Of a stretch of DNA of 64,000 nucleotides, positions 43,667 to 55,134 are shown piece after piece. Location: positions 29,772 through 93,771 of the forward strand of contig NZ_JABFNS010000012.1 in the NCBI RefSeq assembly GCF_013116825.1, given 5' to 3'. This stretch comes from Myxococcus xanthus. GTDB taxonomy: Bacteria; Myxococcota; Myxococcia; Myxococcales; Myxococcaceae. Position numbers and translations under genes: made by a program. Positions within the stretch are counted from its first letter, which is position 1. The number at the start of each line of letters is the position of its first letter. The notes beneath the pieces were generated by a model. The model was not told the DNA's origin. It saw only the letters and a list, made by a program, of their open reading frames with translations, and made no database searches.

Positions 43667-44833
43667 TCAGGGCGGGACGTCGAACGCGTAGATCTTCGAG
43701 GGGAAGCCCACGAAGCCGTCTGGGTCCACGGCCATCACCCGCCAGAACCACTTGCCGTGGCGGGGCCCGGGAATCGCCAGCTCCGGGCTGGCGCTGTCAT
43801 AGGTCTGGACGCTCGCGGCGAAGTCCGCCGTGCGGGCCACCTCCACGCGGTATGTCGCGGCGCCCTCGAGCGACCGCCAGGACACCTTCGGGGCCGTGGC
43901 GAACGCGCCTCCCCGAGGGCCCACCAGCGTGGGCGCTGGCAACAGCGGGCGAGGCGGCTCCGGTGGCGAGCCCGGCTTCGCGCGCGAGCCATGTCCGCCC
44001 GACACCTCGACCTCGGCCTGCTCCGCGCTGAGGGCCACCTTGCCTTCCAGTGTTTCCAGCCGGCTGGTGCCGTCGTCCTGGGCCGACACGCGGAACCGGG
44101 TGCCCCGCACACCGGCCACCGCGCCGCGCGTTCGGACCTCGAAGATGGAGCCCGCGCCACCCGGCGCCGCGTCCGTCTCCACGGTGCCTCGCAGCAAGTC
44201 CAACTGCACCTTGCGCTGGAGGTTCGCCATCAGCTCGATGGCGCCCACCTTGATGAGACTGTTCTCCACCACGCGCACCATGCTGCCGTCCGCCAGGGCC
44301 AGCTCCGCCCGGGCGTCCGCGCCGGTGCGCAGCAGCTCGCCCGGGTAGAGCGAGTCACCCACCGTCCGCGCGAGGAGTCGGGCTTCCGTCGCGCCGGCCT
44401 CCACCGCGCCGCTGGCCGCCCGTAGCCGGGCCACCGCGGGCTGTGCGGGCCGCTCCACGTAGGCGAACTGGAGCTGTGCGGGCTCGCCCTCCACGGACGG
44501 TGGCGCCATGGCGGACACGCGCGTGCGGGGCACGCCCGCCGCCACCAGCACATCCGCGGCCCGTTTCGCCGCGGCCAGGCCCCGGCCGTCCAGCCGGTCC
44601 GCGTCCGGAAGCTTCGCCGCCACCGTCACGGAACGGATGGCGGGGCGCGCCAGGAGCGCTTGGGCCACGTGCGCCAGGCACGCGTCCGTCTCCGCGCCCT
44701 GGGGGGCCAGCGGCCGGCCGAACACGATCCGGCCGCTGTCGAAGCGCAGCCCGCCGCACGGCGCCTGCGTCTGCGCGGCGAGCGCGGGTGGACCCGCCAA
44801 CATCACCGCCATCATCCAAGGGGCTGTCCGCAT
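43667..44833 (-). CDS. FecR-domain exported protein
   Basis: 388 residues from ATG 44833, just touching the OmpA stop (TGATG). A signal peptide is likely (RTAPWMMAVMLAGPPALAAQ). An OmpA-like remnant (TVAAKLPDADRLDGRGLAAAKRAADVLVAAGV) precedes a FecR domain (about 140-260: RLLARTVGDSLYPGELLRTGADARAELALADGS ... VRTRGAVAGVRGTRFRVSAQDDG). The C-terminal part has fibronectin-like VSWRSLEGAATYRVEVA. FecR proteins outside iron uptake are common in CHASE2 operons of Proteobacteria, where they seem to be envelope sensors or scaffolds. Confidence 0.82.
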   Translation of the reverse strand: MRTAPWMMAVMLAGPPALAAQTQAPCGGLRFDSGRIVFGRPLAPQGAETDACLAHVAQALLARPAIRSVTVAAKLPDADRLDGRGLAAAKRAADVLVAAGVPRTRVSAMAPPSVEGEPAQLQFAYVERPAQPAVARLRAASGAVEAGATEARLLARTVGDSLYPGELLRTGADARAELALADGSMVRVVENSLIKVGAIELMANLQRKVQLDLLRGTVETDAAPGGAGSIFEVRTRGAVAGVRGTRFRVSAQDDGTSRLETLEGKVALSAEQAEVEVSGGHGSRAKPGSPPEPPRPLLPAPTLVGPRGGAFATAPKVSWRSLEGAATYRVEVARTADFAASVQTYDSASPELAIPGPRHGKWFWRVMAVDPDGFVGFPSKIYAFDVPP

Positions 44834-46644
44834 CAACGCGTGCCTCCTCCCGTCGAAGGCTCGGCGACCTTCACGATGTTGAACTCGACGCGCCGGTTGT
44901 TCTCGCGCCCCTTGGCCGTCTCGTTGGTGTCGACCGGCTTCGCCTCACCATAGCCCACCGCGTCCAGCCGCTGCGCCGCGATGCCATCCTTCACCAGGAA
45001 GGCCACCACATTCCTCGCCCGCCGCTGGGACAGGTCCAGGTTCTTCGCGTCATTGCCCTGGTCGTCCGTGTGGCCTTCCACACGGACCATCTGGAGCTGC
45101 GGGTTCGCCTTGAGCGTGGCGGCCACCTGCCGCAGCAGGCCGTGGGACCTGGCCAGAATCACGTCCTGGCCCGTGCCGAAGTACACCTTGTCCAGGATGA
45201 CGATGCGCGCGCCCTCCACGCGCACCTGCGCCTTGCCCGGGTCCGGGCAGCCGTCGTCATCCTTCACGCCGTTGATGGTCTCCGCCTCCAGCGGGCACCG
45301 GTCCTCTGCGTCCGGGATGCCATCCTGGTCGTTGTCGGGGTCCGGGCAACCGTCTTCGTCCTCGAAGCCGTCCAGGTCCTCCGGCTCGGCCGGGCACAGG
45401 TCCTCCGCGTCGGCGACGCCATCCTGGTCGGTATCCACCGGCGCGGGCGGCAGCGCCAGGGGCGCCGGGGCCGGTGCGGGCTGGCCCGCCTCGGTGGGCG
45501 GCTGGTGGGCGTTCGGGTCGTCCGGGCAGCCGTCCTCGTCTTGGAAGCCGTTGAAGCTCTCCGGCTCGGTGGGGCACACATCGGTGATGTCGGGGATGCC
45601 GTCACCGTCGTCGTCCGGGTCCAGGCAGTTGTCGTCGTCCTGGAAGCCATCGAAGTCCTCGGGCCCCAGGTCGCAGACCGGCGCGGCGGAGGCGGGGCCT
45701 CCCTTGGATTCGAACGGCGTCCAGGCCACACCCGCGAGCACGCGGAAGGACGGGGTGCCATAGCCCCGCGACAGGCCCGGGCCCGCGCCCACATGCGCGG
45801 CCAGCCCCGGAGTGAAGCGGTACTTCAGCGCGGCCAGGACTTCCATGGGCCGCTCCTCGGCGCTCGTCTCCTTCAGGCCCAGCGCGCCCGCGAGGGTGGC
45901 CTGCGCCGTGAGGGCCTGCGTGAGGGGCACCTCGGCGCCCACCGCGTAGGCGAACTCGTTGCCCACGCGGAGGTTGCGCAGCTGCTCCTCGCGGCGGACG
46001 TTGAAGCCCACGTTGGCCAGCAGGCGGACGGCGGTGGTGGCCCACTCCGCCACGAAGCGCGGCTGGAACGTCACCGTGTCCGAGCCCAGGAACTTCGAGC
46101 CGCCGCCCGTGGGCAACGTCAGGGGCGCCGTCACCGCCAGGTGGATGCCGATGTCGGTGGAGAGCAGGCGGACCTTCGGCACCAGCCGCAGGTCACCCAC
46201 GCCCGTGGTCCCCACGCCGTTCGACAGGTCCGGCGCCACCGCGGCGGCGGGTTCAGACGTCGTGTGGGAGATGGGCAGCGCGACGCCAAGCTCCACCCGG
46301 TCGAACAGGGAGATGGCGCCCATCAGGTCCAGCGTGAGCTGGCTGTCCACGATGCGGTAGAGGAACCGGTCCGCTCGCGGGTCCACGAGGTTGAGCGGAT
46401 CATTCGCGTAGTTGAGCGACGCGCCCAGGTTCCAGGAAAGGTGCGGCGCGATGCGCGCGCCATGCATGCCGAGCACGTCATGGGCACCCGGGGCCGGCTT
46501 GTACTGCTGCACGTCGATGGCCTGCGACGCAGCGGGCTGGGCGCTGGCGGTGGCCGTAGCCACCAGCAACAACGAGGCGGCGAGCCGTGTCACGCGGCGA
46601 AGGAAGCTGCGCGGTGAGGACGGTGTGAAGTGAGGAATGCGCAT
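44833..46644 (-). CDS. OmpA-family outer-membrane protein with thrombospondin type 3 repeats
   Basis: 603 residues from ATG 46644. A signal peptide (RRVTRLAASLLLVATATASAQ) and a beta-strand-rich N-terminal half (about 60-330) suggest an outer-membrane barrel. From about 335 to 490 there are Asp-rich, Ca2+-binding thrombospondin type 3 repeats (DPDDDGDGIPDITDVCP, DTDQDGVADAEDLCP, PDNDQDGIPDAEDRCP). The C-terminal 110 residues are an OmpA peptidoglycan-binding domain (VRVEGHTDDQGNDAKNLDLSQRRA ... RVEFNI). It links outer membrane to cell wall. A GTG at 46695 could extend the start but adds non-signal-like residues. Confidence 0.9.
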   Translation of the reverse strand: MRIPHFTPSSPRSFLRRVTRLAASLLLVATATASAQPAASQAIDVQQYKPAPGAHDVLGMHGARIAPHLSWNLGASLNYANDPLNLVDPRADRFLYRIVDSQLTLDLMGAISLFDRVELGVALPISHTTSEPAAAVAPDLSNGVGTTGVGDLRLVPKVRLLSTDIGIHLAVTAPLTLPTGGGSKFLGSDTVTFQPRFVAEWATTAVRLLANVGFNVRREEQLRNLRVGNEFAYAVGAEVPLTQALTAQATLAGALGLKETSAEERPMEVLAALKYRFTPGLAAHVGAGPGLSRGYGTPSFRVLAGVAWTPFESKGGPASAAPVCDLGPEDFDGFQDDDNCLDPDDDGDGIPDITDVCPTEPESFNGFQDEDGCPDDPNAHQPPTEAGQPAPAPAPLALPPAPVDTDQDGVADAEDLCPAEPEDLDGFEDEDGCPDPDNDQDGIPDAEDRCPLEAETINGVKDDDGCPDPGKAQVRVEGARIVILDKVYFGTGQDVILARSHGLLRQVAATLKANPQLQMVRVEGHTDDQGNDAKNLDLSQRRARNVVAFLVKDGIAAQRLDAVGYGEAKPVDTNETAKGRENNRRVEFNIVKVAEPSTGGGTR

Positions 46645-46828
46645 GGAAGGTCGAGGCTGGGACGGGCCCCGCCGAGGAGCCGCGAAGGTTGTCACCGGCG
46701 GATGACCGACTCAAGAAACGATGAGCCGTCGGTGTCCCAGTGGTTCGGGGCGTCCCGGCGACATGCAACTCGATGACGCGTCGTCGCGCGGGGGCTGGGC
46801 GGCGCGCACGCGGCGGCGGGAGCGCGCA

Positions 46829-47206
46829 CTACACGGCCGCGGCGAGCAGGCGTGAGACGTGCTCAGCCAACGCGGGCAGCGGCTGCGGCTTGGAAAGCAC
46901 CAGGTCCACGCCCAGCGCCTGCGCGCGGTCGGTGAGCTCCTGGGTTGCGAACGCCGTCAGCAGCACCACCCGCGTCTGGGGCGTGTAGCGGCGCACGAAG
47001 TCCGCCAGCATCAGCCCTTCTTCGGAGAGCGTTCCGCTCAGGCGCAGGTCGCTGATGACCAGGTCGTAGCGGCCCGTCGTCATCAGGTCCAGGGCCTCGT
47101 CCAGCGCGCCGGCCGAGTCCACGCGGTAGCCGGCCCCGGAGAAGAACTGGCCCAACACCCAGCAGAGGGAGGACTCGTCGTCGACGATCAGGATGTTCTG
47201 GGCCAC
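46829..47206 (-). CDS. Stand-alone response-regulator receiver
   Basis: 125 residues from GTG 47206. Receiver with acidic pair DD (residues 10-11), phospho-acceptor Asp54 in LVISDLRLSG, Thr in LLTAF and Lys in LSKPQP. No output domain. Likely relays phosphate to or from other proteins. Same strand as the NtrC-type gene 111 bases upstream. Confidence 0.88.
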   Translation of the reverse strand: MAQNILIVDDESSLCWVLGQFFSGAGYRVDSAGALDEALDLMTTGRYDLVISDLRLSGTLSEEGLMLADFVRRYTPQTRVVLLTAFATQELTDRAQALGVDLVLSKPQPLPALAEHVSRLLAAAV

Positions 47207-47317
47207 GGAGTGGGCCCCCCAAGCAAGCTCAGGGCCAGAGACGCGCTTGTCTCGGTTCCAAGCAAATTCGGGTACTTGTTCCCGCGCAAGGGCTTGAGAC
47301 TGCTTGCTGCGTCCAGG

Positions 47318-48681
<1,364 letters not shown>

Positions 48682-48685
<4 letters not shown>

Positions 48686-50805
48686 GAAGTCAGGGAGTCT
48701 ACGTGCTGGGGTGATACACGCGAAGAAACAACAGGAAGCAGCAGCGTGACCTCCGCGCCGCCCTCCGGGTGATTGCGCAAGCGGATGATACCCTGATGCT
48801 CCTCCAGGATGCGTTGGACGATGGACAGGCCCAGCCCCGTGCCGCCGCGCCGCTTGCTGAAGAAGGGCTCAAAGACATGGGACAGGTCCTCCGCGCGGAA
48901 GCCTGGCCCACCGTCGCGCACGGTGCACCGCACCCAGGACCGGCCCGCCTCTTCCACCTCTTCCGTCGCCACCCGCACCGCGCTGCCCGCCGGCGAATGT
49001 TGCACGGCGTTCTCCACCACGTTGCGAAACACGTGAAACAAGCGCCGGGCGTCCATGCGAACGCGGGGCAGCTCCGCCGCCAACTCGCGATTCACATTCA
49101 CACCGGCTCGCTCACTGGCCAGGGCGCACGCGGACAGTGCATCCATCATCACCGGGAGCACGGGGCCTTCCACCCATTCACCGCGGGTGGGGCGGCCGTA
49201 CTCGAAGAGCTCCTGCGTGAGGTGGTTGAGGCGCTTCACCTCGCCGCGCAGCACGTCGACGTAGGGCTTGAGCTCCGCGCGCGCGCCGAAGGTCGCCTCT
49301 ACCGCGTCGACCACCGCGGAGATGGAGAAGAGGGGGTTGCGGACCTCGTGGGCCACGCCCGCGACGATGGCGCCCATGGCGGCCATCGTCTCGCTGCGCC
49401 GCAGGCTGGCCTGGAGCTCGAGGAGATGCGTCAGCTCCGTGGCCACCAGGATGACGCGCGAGTCCTCGCCGCTCGCTTCCTCCACCCAGGTGGCGGACAC
49501 CTCCCACGTGCGGCGCGACACCGGGTCGCCCAGCTCGCGCGTGGCGCTGGCGCGGGTGCGGCGCAGCTCCTCCACCAACGGAAGCGCGTGGGACCAGGGT
49601 GGGGCGCTGGCCGCGGTGAACAGCGGCTGGCCGGACGGGTCCATGCCTCCGAAGAGCGCGATGGCGGCGGCGTTGAGGCGCTGGACGGTGCCATCCGCCC
49701 CCAACACCATCAGCGGCGAGGCCACCGCGTCGAAGGTGCGGCGCCATTCCTGGGCGGAGCGGCGGAAGCTGTCATGCAGGCGCTGGCGCAGGTCATCCGC
49801 GAGCCGCCGGTCGGTGATGTCGGTGACGACGCAGCCGACATGCAGCTCCGCCTGCGCATCCAATGCGGAAGCGGCGGCGCGGCTGCGCACCCAACGCACG
49901 CGGCCGTCGGCGCAGATGAGCCGGTGCTCCAGCTCCGCCTCGGCGCCAGGGGCCAGGCCCTCGATGCTGGCCCGGTAGCGGGCGCGGTCCTCGGGGTGGA
50001 TCATCTCCGCCCACAGCGGCGGCGGTCCGCCATCCGGCGCGGGCTGGACGAACGCGGAGGCGGCATAGCCGGTGGTGCGCTCGATGACGGGCGTGCAGTA
50101 GAAGTCGCGCAGTCTCCCGCCGCGCAGCTTGCCGCCCCACAGGTAGTCCGGCAGCGAGCGCGTCAGCACGTCCAACCGGCCCTCGTGCTCCTGGAGGCTC
50201 TTCTCCGCGCGCATGCGCTCGGTGAGCTCGGACATCGCGGCGATGACACCCAGCACCTCGCCGTTCGCGCCGCACACGCGCAGATAGCTGCCGAACCAGA
50301 AGCGGCTCTCGCCCGGCGCGGCGGGCGTCTCCACCTGGAGCAGCGTGTCCTGGATGGCGGCACCCGTGCTGAGCGCCAGTTGGAGGCGCGGAGCGATGCG
50401 CTTGCCCAGGTCGGGCATCACCTCGGTAACGTGCCGGCCCAGGTGCCGCTCCGCGGGCAGGCCATGCATCGCCGCCAGGGCCGCGTTGATGTGAACGTAA
50501 CGCAGCTCACGGTCGAAGAAGGCGAAGCCCACGGGCGTCACGTCCATGACGGCTGTGCGAAGCGCGCTGGCGTCATCCGCGCTGCGCAGGGCGGCGTCCC
50601 GTGCGCGGTGAGCGCGCTCCCGGGTTCGCAGGAGCAACAGCGCCAGGGTGCCGCTGATGAGCAGCCCCACGGCGGCGGTGAGGAGAACGCGGGCAGGGGG
50701 GCTCACCGCCCCGGAGTAGCTCCAGACCCCCTCGACTGCCGCGGAGAGAGTCGTGGCCACGAGGACGGCCAGCAGCAACTGTCGACGGGAAGGAAACTCG
50801 TGCAT
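48682..50805 (-). CDS. Multi-PAS sensor histidine kinase
   Basis: 707 residues. Two N-terminal hydrophobic helices (about 9-28, 39-60), then three PAS-type segments: VGFAFFDRELRYVHINAA near 95, one with GLAPGAEAELEHRLICADGRVRWV, and SPLMVLGADGTVQRLNAAA. The kinase core has His in GVAHEVRNPLFSIS, N box NVVENAVQHS and GTGLGLSI. Its ligand is unknown; PAS domains might bind heme, flavin or small molecules but no such residue can be assigned. Overlaps the NtrC-type gene by 4 bases. Confidence 0.93.
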
Positions 50806-50949
50806 GCGGTGGGCGGCGAGCGCAGGAGCTTAACCGCAATCCCCGGTCGGACGGTGGCTCGTCGGGCATTCGCGTGAAGCGGTTGGTGGACATCCTGGTG
50901 GGGCGGACGTCCACGCGCGCGTGGGGGCCCGCTCCGCGCGGCGCCGGGC

Positions 50950-51630
50950 TCAGGCGGAGGGCTGTGTTTCGCTGGCAGCCCCTTCCCGGGTTGCCTCGGC
51001 GAGCAGGGCGCGCACCTCGTCGTCCTCCGTCTGCGCGAAGTCGCGGTACCAAAGGCCCACGGAATAGAAGGGCTCGGGCATGCGGACGCAGACGACCTCG
51101 TCCGCCACCTGGGCCAGGCTTTCGCAGGACTCGGCCGCGCCCACGGGCACGGCCACGATGATGGCCGCGGGCTCCAGGAGCCGCAGCGCCGCCACGGCCG
51201 CCCGCATCGTCGTTCCCGTGGCCAGCCCGTCATCCACCAGGAGGACCGTGCGCCCACGCACGTCGGGGAGCGGCCGGCCTTCCCGGTATCTCTCTTCACG
51301 CCGCTGGAGCTCCACGGCCTCGCGGCGGGCCGCGGCTTCAATCTGTTCGCGGCCGATGTTCAGCTCGTCCACCACCTCACGGTTGAGCACGCGCACGCCC
51401 CCGGAGGCGATGGCGCCCATGGCCAGCTCCTCGTGGCCGGGCGTGCCCAGCTTGCGGACCAGGAAGACATCGAGCGGCACTCCGAGCTTCCGCGCGACTT
51501 CGGCGCCCACGGGCACGCCGCCCCGTGGCAGCGCCAGCACCAGGGTGCCGGGTTGCCGCGCATGGCGCCGCAGGTGGTCCGCGAGCACGCGGCCTCCCTC
51601 ATAGCGGTCCTGGAATTCGGGCCCTCGCAT
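50950..51630 (-). CDS. Phosphoribosyltransferase-family protein
   Basis: 226 residues from ATG 51630, with GAGGAG 8 bases upstream. The PRPP-binding motif VLLVDDGLATGTT is at about 130-142, and LALPRGGVPVGAEVARKLGVPLD forms the N-terminal part of the type I phosphoribosyltransferase fold. Members of this group occur beside dienelactone hydrolase or stress genes; the base or other acceptor is unknown, and some act as PRPP-sensing regulators. The ALPRGGVPV start is characteristic of this uncharacterised subgroup, not of purine or pyrimidine salvage enzymes. Confidence 0.88.
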   Translation of the reverse strand: MRGPEFQDRYEGGRVLADHLRRHARQPGTLVLALPRGGVPVGAEVARKLGVPLDVFLVRKLGTPGHEELAMGAIASGGVRVLNREVVDELNIGREQIEAAARREAVELQRREERYREGRPLPDVRGRTVLLVDDGLATGTTMRAAVAALRLLEPAAIIVAVPVGAAESCESLAQVADEVVCVRMPEPFYSVGLWYRDFAQTEDDEVRALLAEATREGAASETQPSA

Positions 51631-51806
51631 ACCGCCACTCCTCGCCGCTCCCTGGAGTGGAACGGGCGCTCGTCAGGAAAAAGCTGGCCACGCCGGTGGC
51701 CTCGTGGAACGGGACGGGCGTTCGTGCTGGCACTCGTTGCTCGCCTGGGCTCCCGTCTTCCCAGCGCTGGGGGCGGCGTGCTCGTCCGCCGCGCTCCCGG
51801 CGTTGC

Positions 51807-52028
51807 TCACGCGATGATTTCTGGCCGCCCTGGCTGATTGGGCACCGGCGGGTCCTGAATGCCCGGTGGCTTGATTTCGGGCGGCTGCGGCGGCTCGATT
51901 TCCGGCGGCTGGCGCGTGGGCGGGTCCTTCTTCGGCGGCGCCTGCGGCCCGGGAGGCTCTCGCCCGGGCCTCTTGTCGGGGTCGGGCTCCTTCACGGGCG
52001 AGTCAGGTGTCGTCGGTACCTCGGGCAT
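51807..52028 (-). CDS. Small proline-rich protein
   Basis: 73 residues, about one third Pro, with repeated PPEI/PP-charge motifs (PPEIEPPQPPEIKPPG). No hydrophobic segment. GAGAGGAG lies 9 bases before the ATG, which supports translation. Similar short proline-rich peptides are annotated in many Proteobacteria near stress-type genes; function unknown. Extended, unfolded chain expected. Confidence 0.65.
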   Translation of the reverse strand: MPEVPTTPDSPVKEPDPDKRPGREPPGPQAPPKKDPPTRQPPEIEPPQPPEIKPPGIQDPPVPNQPGRPEIIA

Positions 52029-52264
52029 GCCGTGTTGCTCCTCTCGGGTTGACCAGCACGAAAGACAGTGGGCACGCCCGGGCCCGCGGGCACCGCCCTC
52101 GTTGCCCAGTCAACGCGAGGGCCTCCGGGCCCCGGGCCGCCCGGTTGGTGGTCAGGCATCCCCCGCGGACGCGAGCGAGGCAGCCCCTTCCCGTCTGCTG
52201 CACCGCGCCATCGCCGCCGTCACGTTCCGTGGAGCGAAGGACACGAGCCAGAAGGAGGCGGACG

Positions 52265-53452
52265 ATGAAAGCTGCCCTATGGGGAATCGGTGGCGCGGGG
52301 CTGGGCCTGGGGCTGATGTACTGGACGGACCCACGCAGCGGCCGCTGGCGCAGGTCCCATCTGCAGGGGAAGGCCGTCCACGCGGCGCATGAGGCGGGAG
52401 GCGCGGTGGGCGTCGTCGCTCGGGACCTCTCGCAGCGCTCGCGCGGCGTCTTTTTCGAGTCGATGCGCAAGCTGCACCGGGAACCCGTGGAGGACCTTGT
52501 CCTGGAGGAACGGGTGCGCTCGGCCCTGGGCCGGGTGTGCTCGCATCCCGGAGCGATTCGCGTGATGGCTCGGGATGGCGTGGTTCGGTTGGAAGGCCCC
52601 ATTCTTCGCGAGGAACTCCGGCGCGTGCTGCCCCGCATCGGCAAGGTGCAGGGGGTGCATGGGCTGGACAACCAGCTTGTTCCGTATGCGGAGGGCTCAG
52701 CGCACCCGGCGCTGCAAGGAGGCAGCATGCGCTCGGGTGAGTCGAGGCCCTTCTTCCAGGAGCACTGGTCGCCTTCCGAGCGGCTCTTCGGAGCGCTGGG
52801 CGGCTTGACCCTGACGGCCTGGGGGCTGGGGCGCCGGGGAGTGACGGGAACCCTGGCGACCCTGGGCGGCGTGATGTTGGGCACGCGGGCCTTCACGAAC
52901 CTGGGGCTGCGGCAGCTCACGGGGATGGGCGCGGGACGGCGGGCCATCACCCTTCACAAGGACATCAACGTGAACGCGCCGGTGGAGGAGGTGTTCGCCT
53001 TCTGGAGGGAGATGCAGAACTTCCCCCGGTTCATGACACACGTGGATGAAGTGATTCCGGGCGTCGAGGGTCGCTCGCACTGGAAGGTGCGCGGGCCCGC
53101 GGGGCTGCACTTCGAATGGGACGCCGTCGTCACGAAGTTCGTGCCCAACAAGGTGCTGGCTTGGAAGAGCGTGGAGGGCACGGCGGTGGAGAACCAGGGC
53201 GTCATCCACTTCGAGTCCACGCCGCGCGGCGGCACTCGGGTGGACATCCGGCTGTCCTACAACCCGCCAGCGGGGGCCATTGGCCATGCCTTCGCGAAGC
53301 TGCTGGGCGCGGACCCGAAGAAGCAGATGGATGACGACCTGCTGCGCTTCAAGTCGCTGCTGGAGCGAGGGAGGGCCACCGGCCGTGAGACGGTGACGCG
53401 CGAGCAGGTCGCGCCCCGGCGCATGGCGTCCCGGGGCCCCCTCACGCACTAG
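52265..53452 (+). CDS. SRPBCC-family protein with BON domain
   Basis: 395 residues from ATG 52265, with GGAGG 6 bases upstream. The N-terminus has a hydrophobic Gly-rich segment (WGIGGAGLGLGLMYW). A BON domain follows at about 78-140 (DLVLEERVRSALGRVCSHPGAIRVMARDGVVRLEG), then another hydrophobic stretch (about 180-205) and a SRPBCC (START-like, polyketide cyclase/dehydrase) domain from about 225 to 370 (DINVNAPVEEVFAFWREMQNFPRFM). BON binds lipids; SRPBCC domains bind hydrophobic ligands. Often found in stress regions. Ligand unknown. Confidence 0.85.
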   Translation: MKAALWGIGGAGLGLGLMYWTDPRSGRWRRSHLQGKAVHAAHEAGGAVGVVARDLSQRSRGVFFESMRKLHREPVEDLVLEERVRSALGRVCSHPGAIRVMARDGVVRLEGPILREELRRVLPRIGKVQGVHGLDNQLVPYAEGSAHPALQGGSMRSGESRPFFQEHWSPSERLFGALGGLTLTAWGLGRRGVTGTLATLGGVMLGTRAFTNLGLRQLTGMGAGRRAITLHKDINVNAPVEEVFAFWREMQNFPRFMTHVDEVIPGVEGRSHWKVRGPAGLHFEWDAVVTKFVPNKVLAWKSVEGTAVENQGVIHFESTPRGGTRVDIRLSYNPPAGAIGHAFAKLLGADPKKQMDDDLLRFKSLLERGRATGRETVTREQVAPRRMASRGPLTH

Positions 53453-53943
53453 GCGGTGCCGGCCCCGGCGCTTCCATCCATCCCTGGGTCGCTGGGGCTC
53501 CGTTTCTCTGCTGGGGCTCATAAGGAGGCGCTGTTCGAGGCGACCATTCAGCGGGCCAGGACACCTGTGCCACGTTCCAGCTGTCGAGGGCTCTGGGGAT
53601 TCGCCATGAACCCATGTTCGCGTGCAAACCTTGCGCCTTCAGAATCCGGATGAGGGGGGTGTCCTTCTTGCGCGCACTTCTTGCGTGCGTTCTTGGGCCG
53701 CCCTCCGCGCACAGGCACTGGCCTGGGGCTTGCTGACGCGCTCTCGCCGGGCCGGAATGGCCGGGCTCCAGGAGCCTACATGGTCATTCGCGGTGCGCCA
53801 CAGGGGGGCCATGTCATGTCCCCGGCGGAGTCCTTGGACTCGCGGGCCGTGGCCCCTGGGCGGTGTGCCGAGCCAGCGCGACGCGGGGGAGGAAGTTCCT
53901 GCGCTCATGCGTTCAGCGCGGATAGGCTCTTACCCCAGGACTC
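53453..53943. other. Intergenic region before the globin-coupled kinase
   Basis: About 490 bases. Open frames here are short, lack good ribosome sites, and overlap each other on both strands. I see no gene. It presumably carries the promoter for the three-gene kinase operon; no binding site stood out. Confidence 0.5.
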
Positions 53944-55134
53944 ATGGCGGAAACCTTGTTCGAGGAATTGAAGCGGTACGTGGGGTTCAGCTCGGCGGAC
54001 GAGCAGGCTCTCGTGTCCTTGCACGCCACCGCGAAGCCCCACTTCCCGCGCTTCGCTCGCATCTTCTACGACCGCATCCTGGAGCATGAGGGGGCTCGGC
54101 AGGCGCTCGAAGGGGGAGAGAGCCAGGTGGGGCACCTGCGCGGCACCCTGCAGGTGTGGATGGACCAGCTCCTCCGCGGCCCCTGGGACGAGGTCTATTA
54201 CGCGCTGCGCTGCCGCATTGGCCGCATGCACGTGCGCATCGCCCTGCCGCAGCACTACATGTTCGGCGCGATGAACATCCTGCGGCAGGAGTTCAACAGC
54301 CACATCGACGCCACCTACCTGGAGCAGCCCGCGGCGCTCCGCGCGGCCCGCTCCGCGGTGGGGAAGATCCTCGACCTGGAGCTGGCCATCATGCTCCACA
54401 CGTACCGGGAAGATCTGCTGGCGCAGCAGGCGCGCAGCGAGCGGCTGTCCACCTTTGGCCAACTGGTGGGTTCCATCGGCCACGAGCTGCGCAATCCGCT
54501 GGGCGTCATCGAGACGTCGCTCTACATCCTCCGGGGGCGCCCGGGGGCCGTGGACGAGCGCACGATGAAGCACCTGGACCGGATTGGCGATCAGGTGGGC
54601 ATCGCCAACCGCATCGTCTCCGACCTGCTGGACATGATTCGGGACCGGCCTCTGCACCGGCAGGAGGTCTGGTTGGACGAGGTCTGGCAGGAAGCGCTCA
54701 AGGCCGTGCAGCGGCCCGACACTGTCGTCGTGAGCGCGGAGGGACTGACCTCATTGCCCGCGGTTCAAGGAGACGCGGGGCAGCTGCGCCAGGTGTTCGT
54801 GAACCTGCTCGACAACGCCGTCCAGGCCCTGGAGGAGACGGGCGGGACGGTGTCTCTGTCCGCTGCCACGCGCGAGCCGGGGATGGTGGAGCTGGTGCTG
54901 GAGGACTCCGGGCCGGGCGTCAGCGACGTCATCCGCCGCCGCCTCTTCGAGCCGCTGATGACGACGAAGGCGCGTGGCATCGGGCTCGGGCTCGCGCTGG
55001 TCAAGCGCATCGTGGAGCGGCATGGGGGGAGCATCGCGTATGTCCCCCGTCCCGGAGCGGGTGCGCGCTTCGAGATTCGGCTTTCCCTCGTCGCTTCGGA
55101 GGAGACGCGTGCGCCAGTACCTCCTGTTGGATGA
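53944..55134 (+). CDS. Globin-coupled sensor histidine kinase
   Basis: 396 residues. The N-terminal about 160 residues are a globin-coupled sensor: proximal His96 in [12 protein letters not shown] should bind heme iron, and Tyr42 in RIFYDRIL should contact O2. The kinase part has phospho-acceptor His180 ([13 protein letters not shown]), N box [10 protein letters not shown] and GIGLGLAL. In the Anaeromyxobacter kinase AfGcHK, as I recall, these are His99, Tyr45 and His183, each shifted by exactly 3. There, binding O2, CO or Fe(III)-OH raises kinase activity. It overlaps the next gene by 26 bases. Confidence 0.93.
   Translation: MAETLFEELKRYVGFSSADEQALVSLHATAKPHFPRFARIFYDRILEHEGARQALEGGESQVGHLRGTLQVWMDQLLRGPWDEVYYALRCRIGRMHVRIALPQHYMFGAMNILRQEFNSHIDATYLEQPAALRAARSAVGKILDLELAIMLHTYREDLLAQQARSERLSTFGQLVGSIGHELRNPLGVIETSLYILRGRPGAVDERTMKHLDRIGDQVGIANRIVSDLLDMIRDRPLHRQEVWLDEVWQEALKAVQRPDTVVVSAEGLTSLPAVQGDAGQLRQVFVNLLDNAVQALEETGGTVSLSAATREPGMVELVLEDSGPGVSDVIRRRLFEPLMTTKARGIGLGLALVKRIVERHGGSIAYVPRPGAGARFEIRLSLVASEETRAPVPPVG

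Noticed and set aside
46645..46695. GTG 46695 as start of the OmpA-type protein
   Set aside because: It would put 17 residues (MTTFAAPRRGPSQPRPS) in front of a good signal peptide; ATG 46644 is better.
53456..53943. Several short open frames in the gap before the globin-coupled kinase
   Set aside because: Overlapping on both strands, no ribosome sites, low-complexity Arg/Ser/Pro composition.
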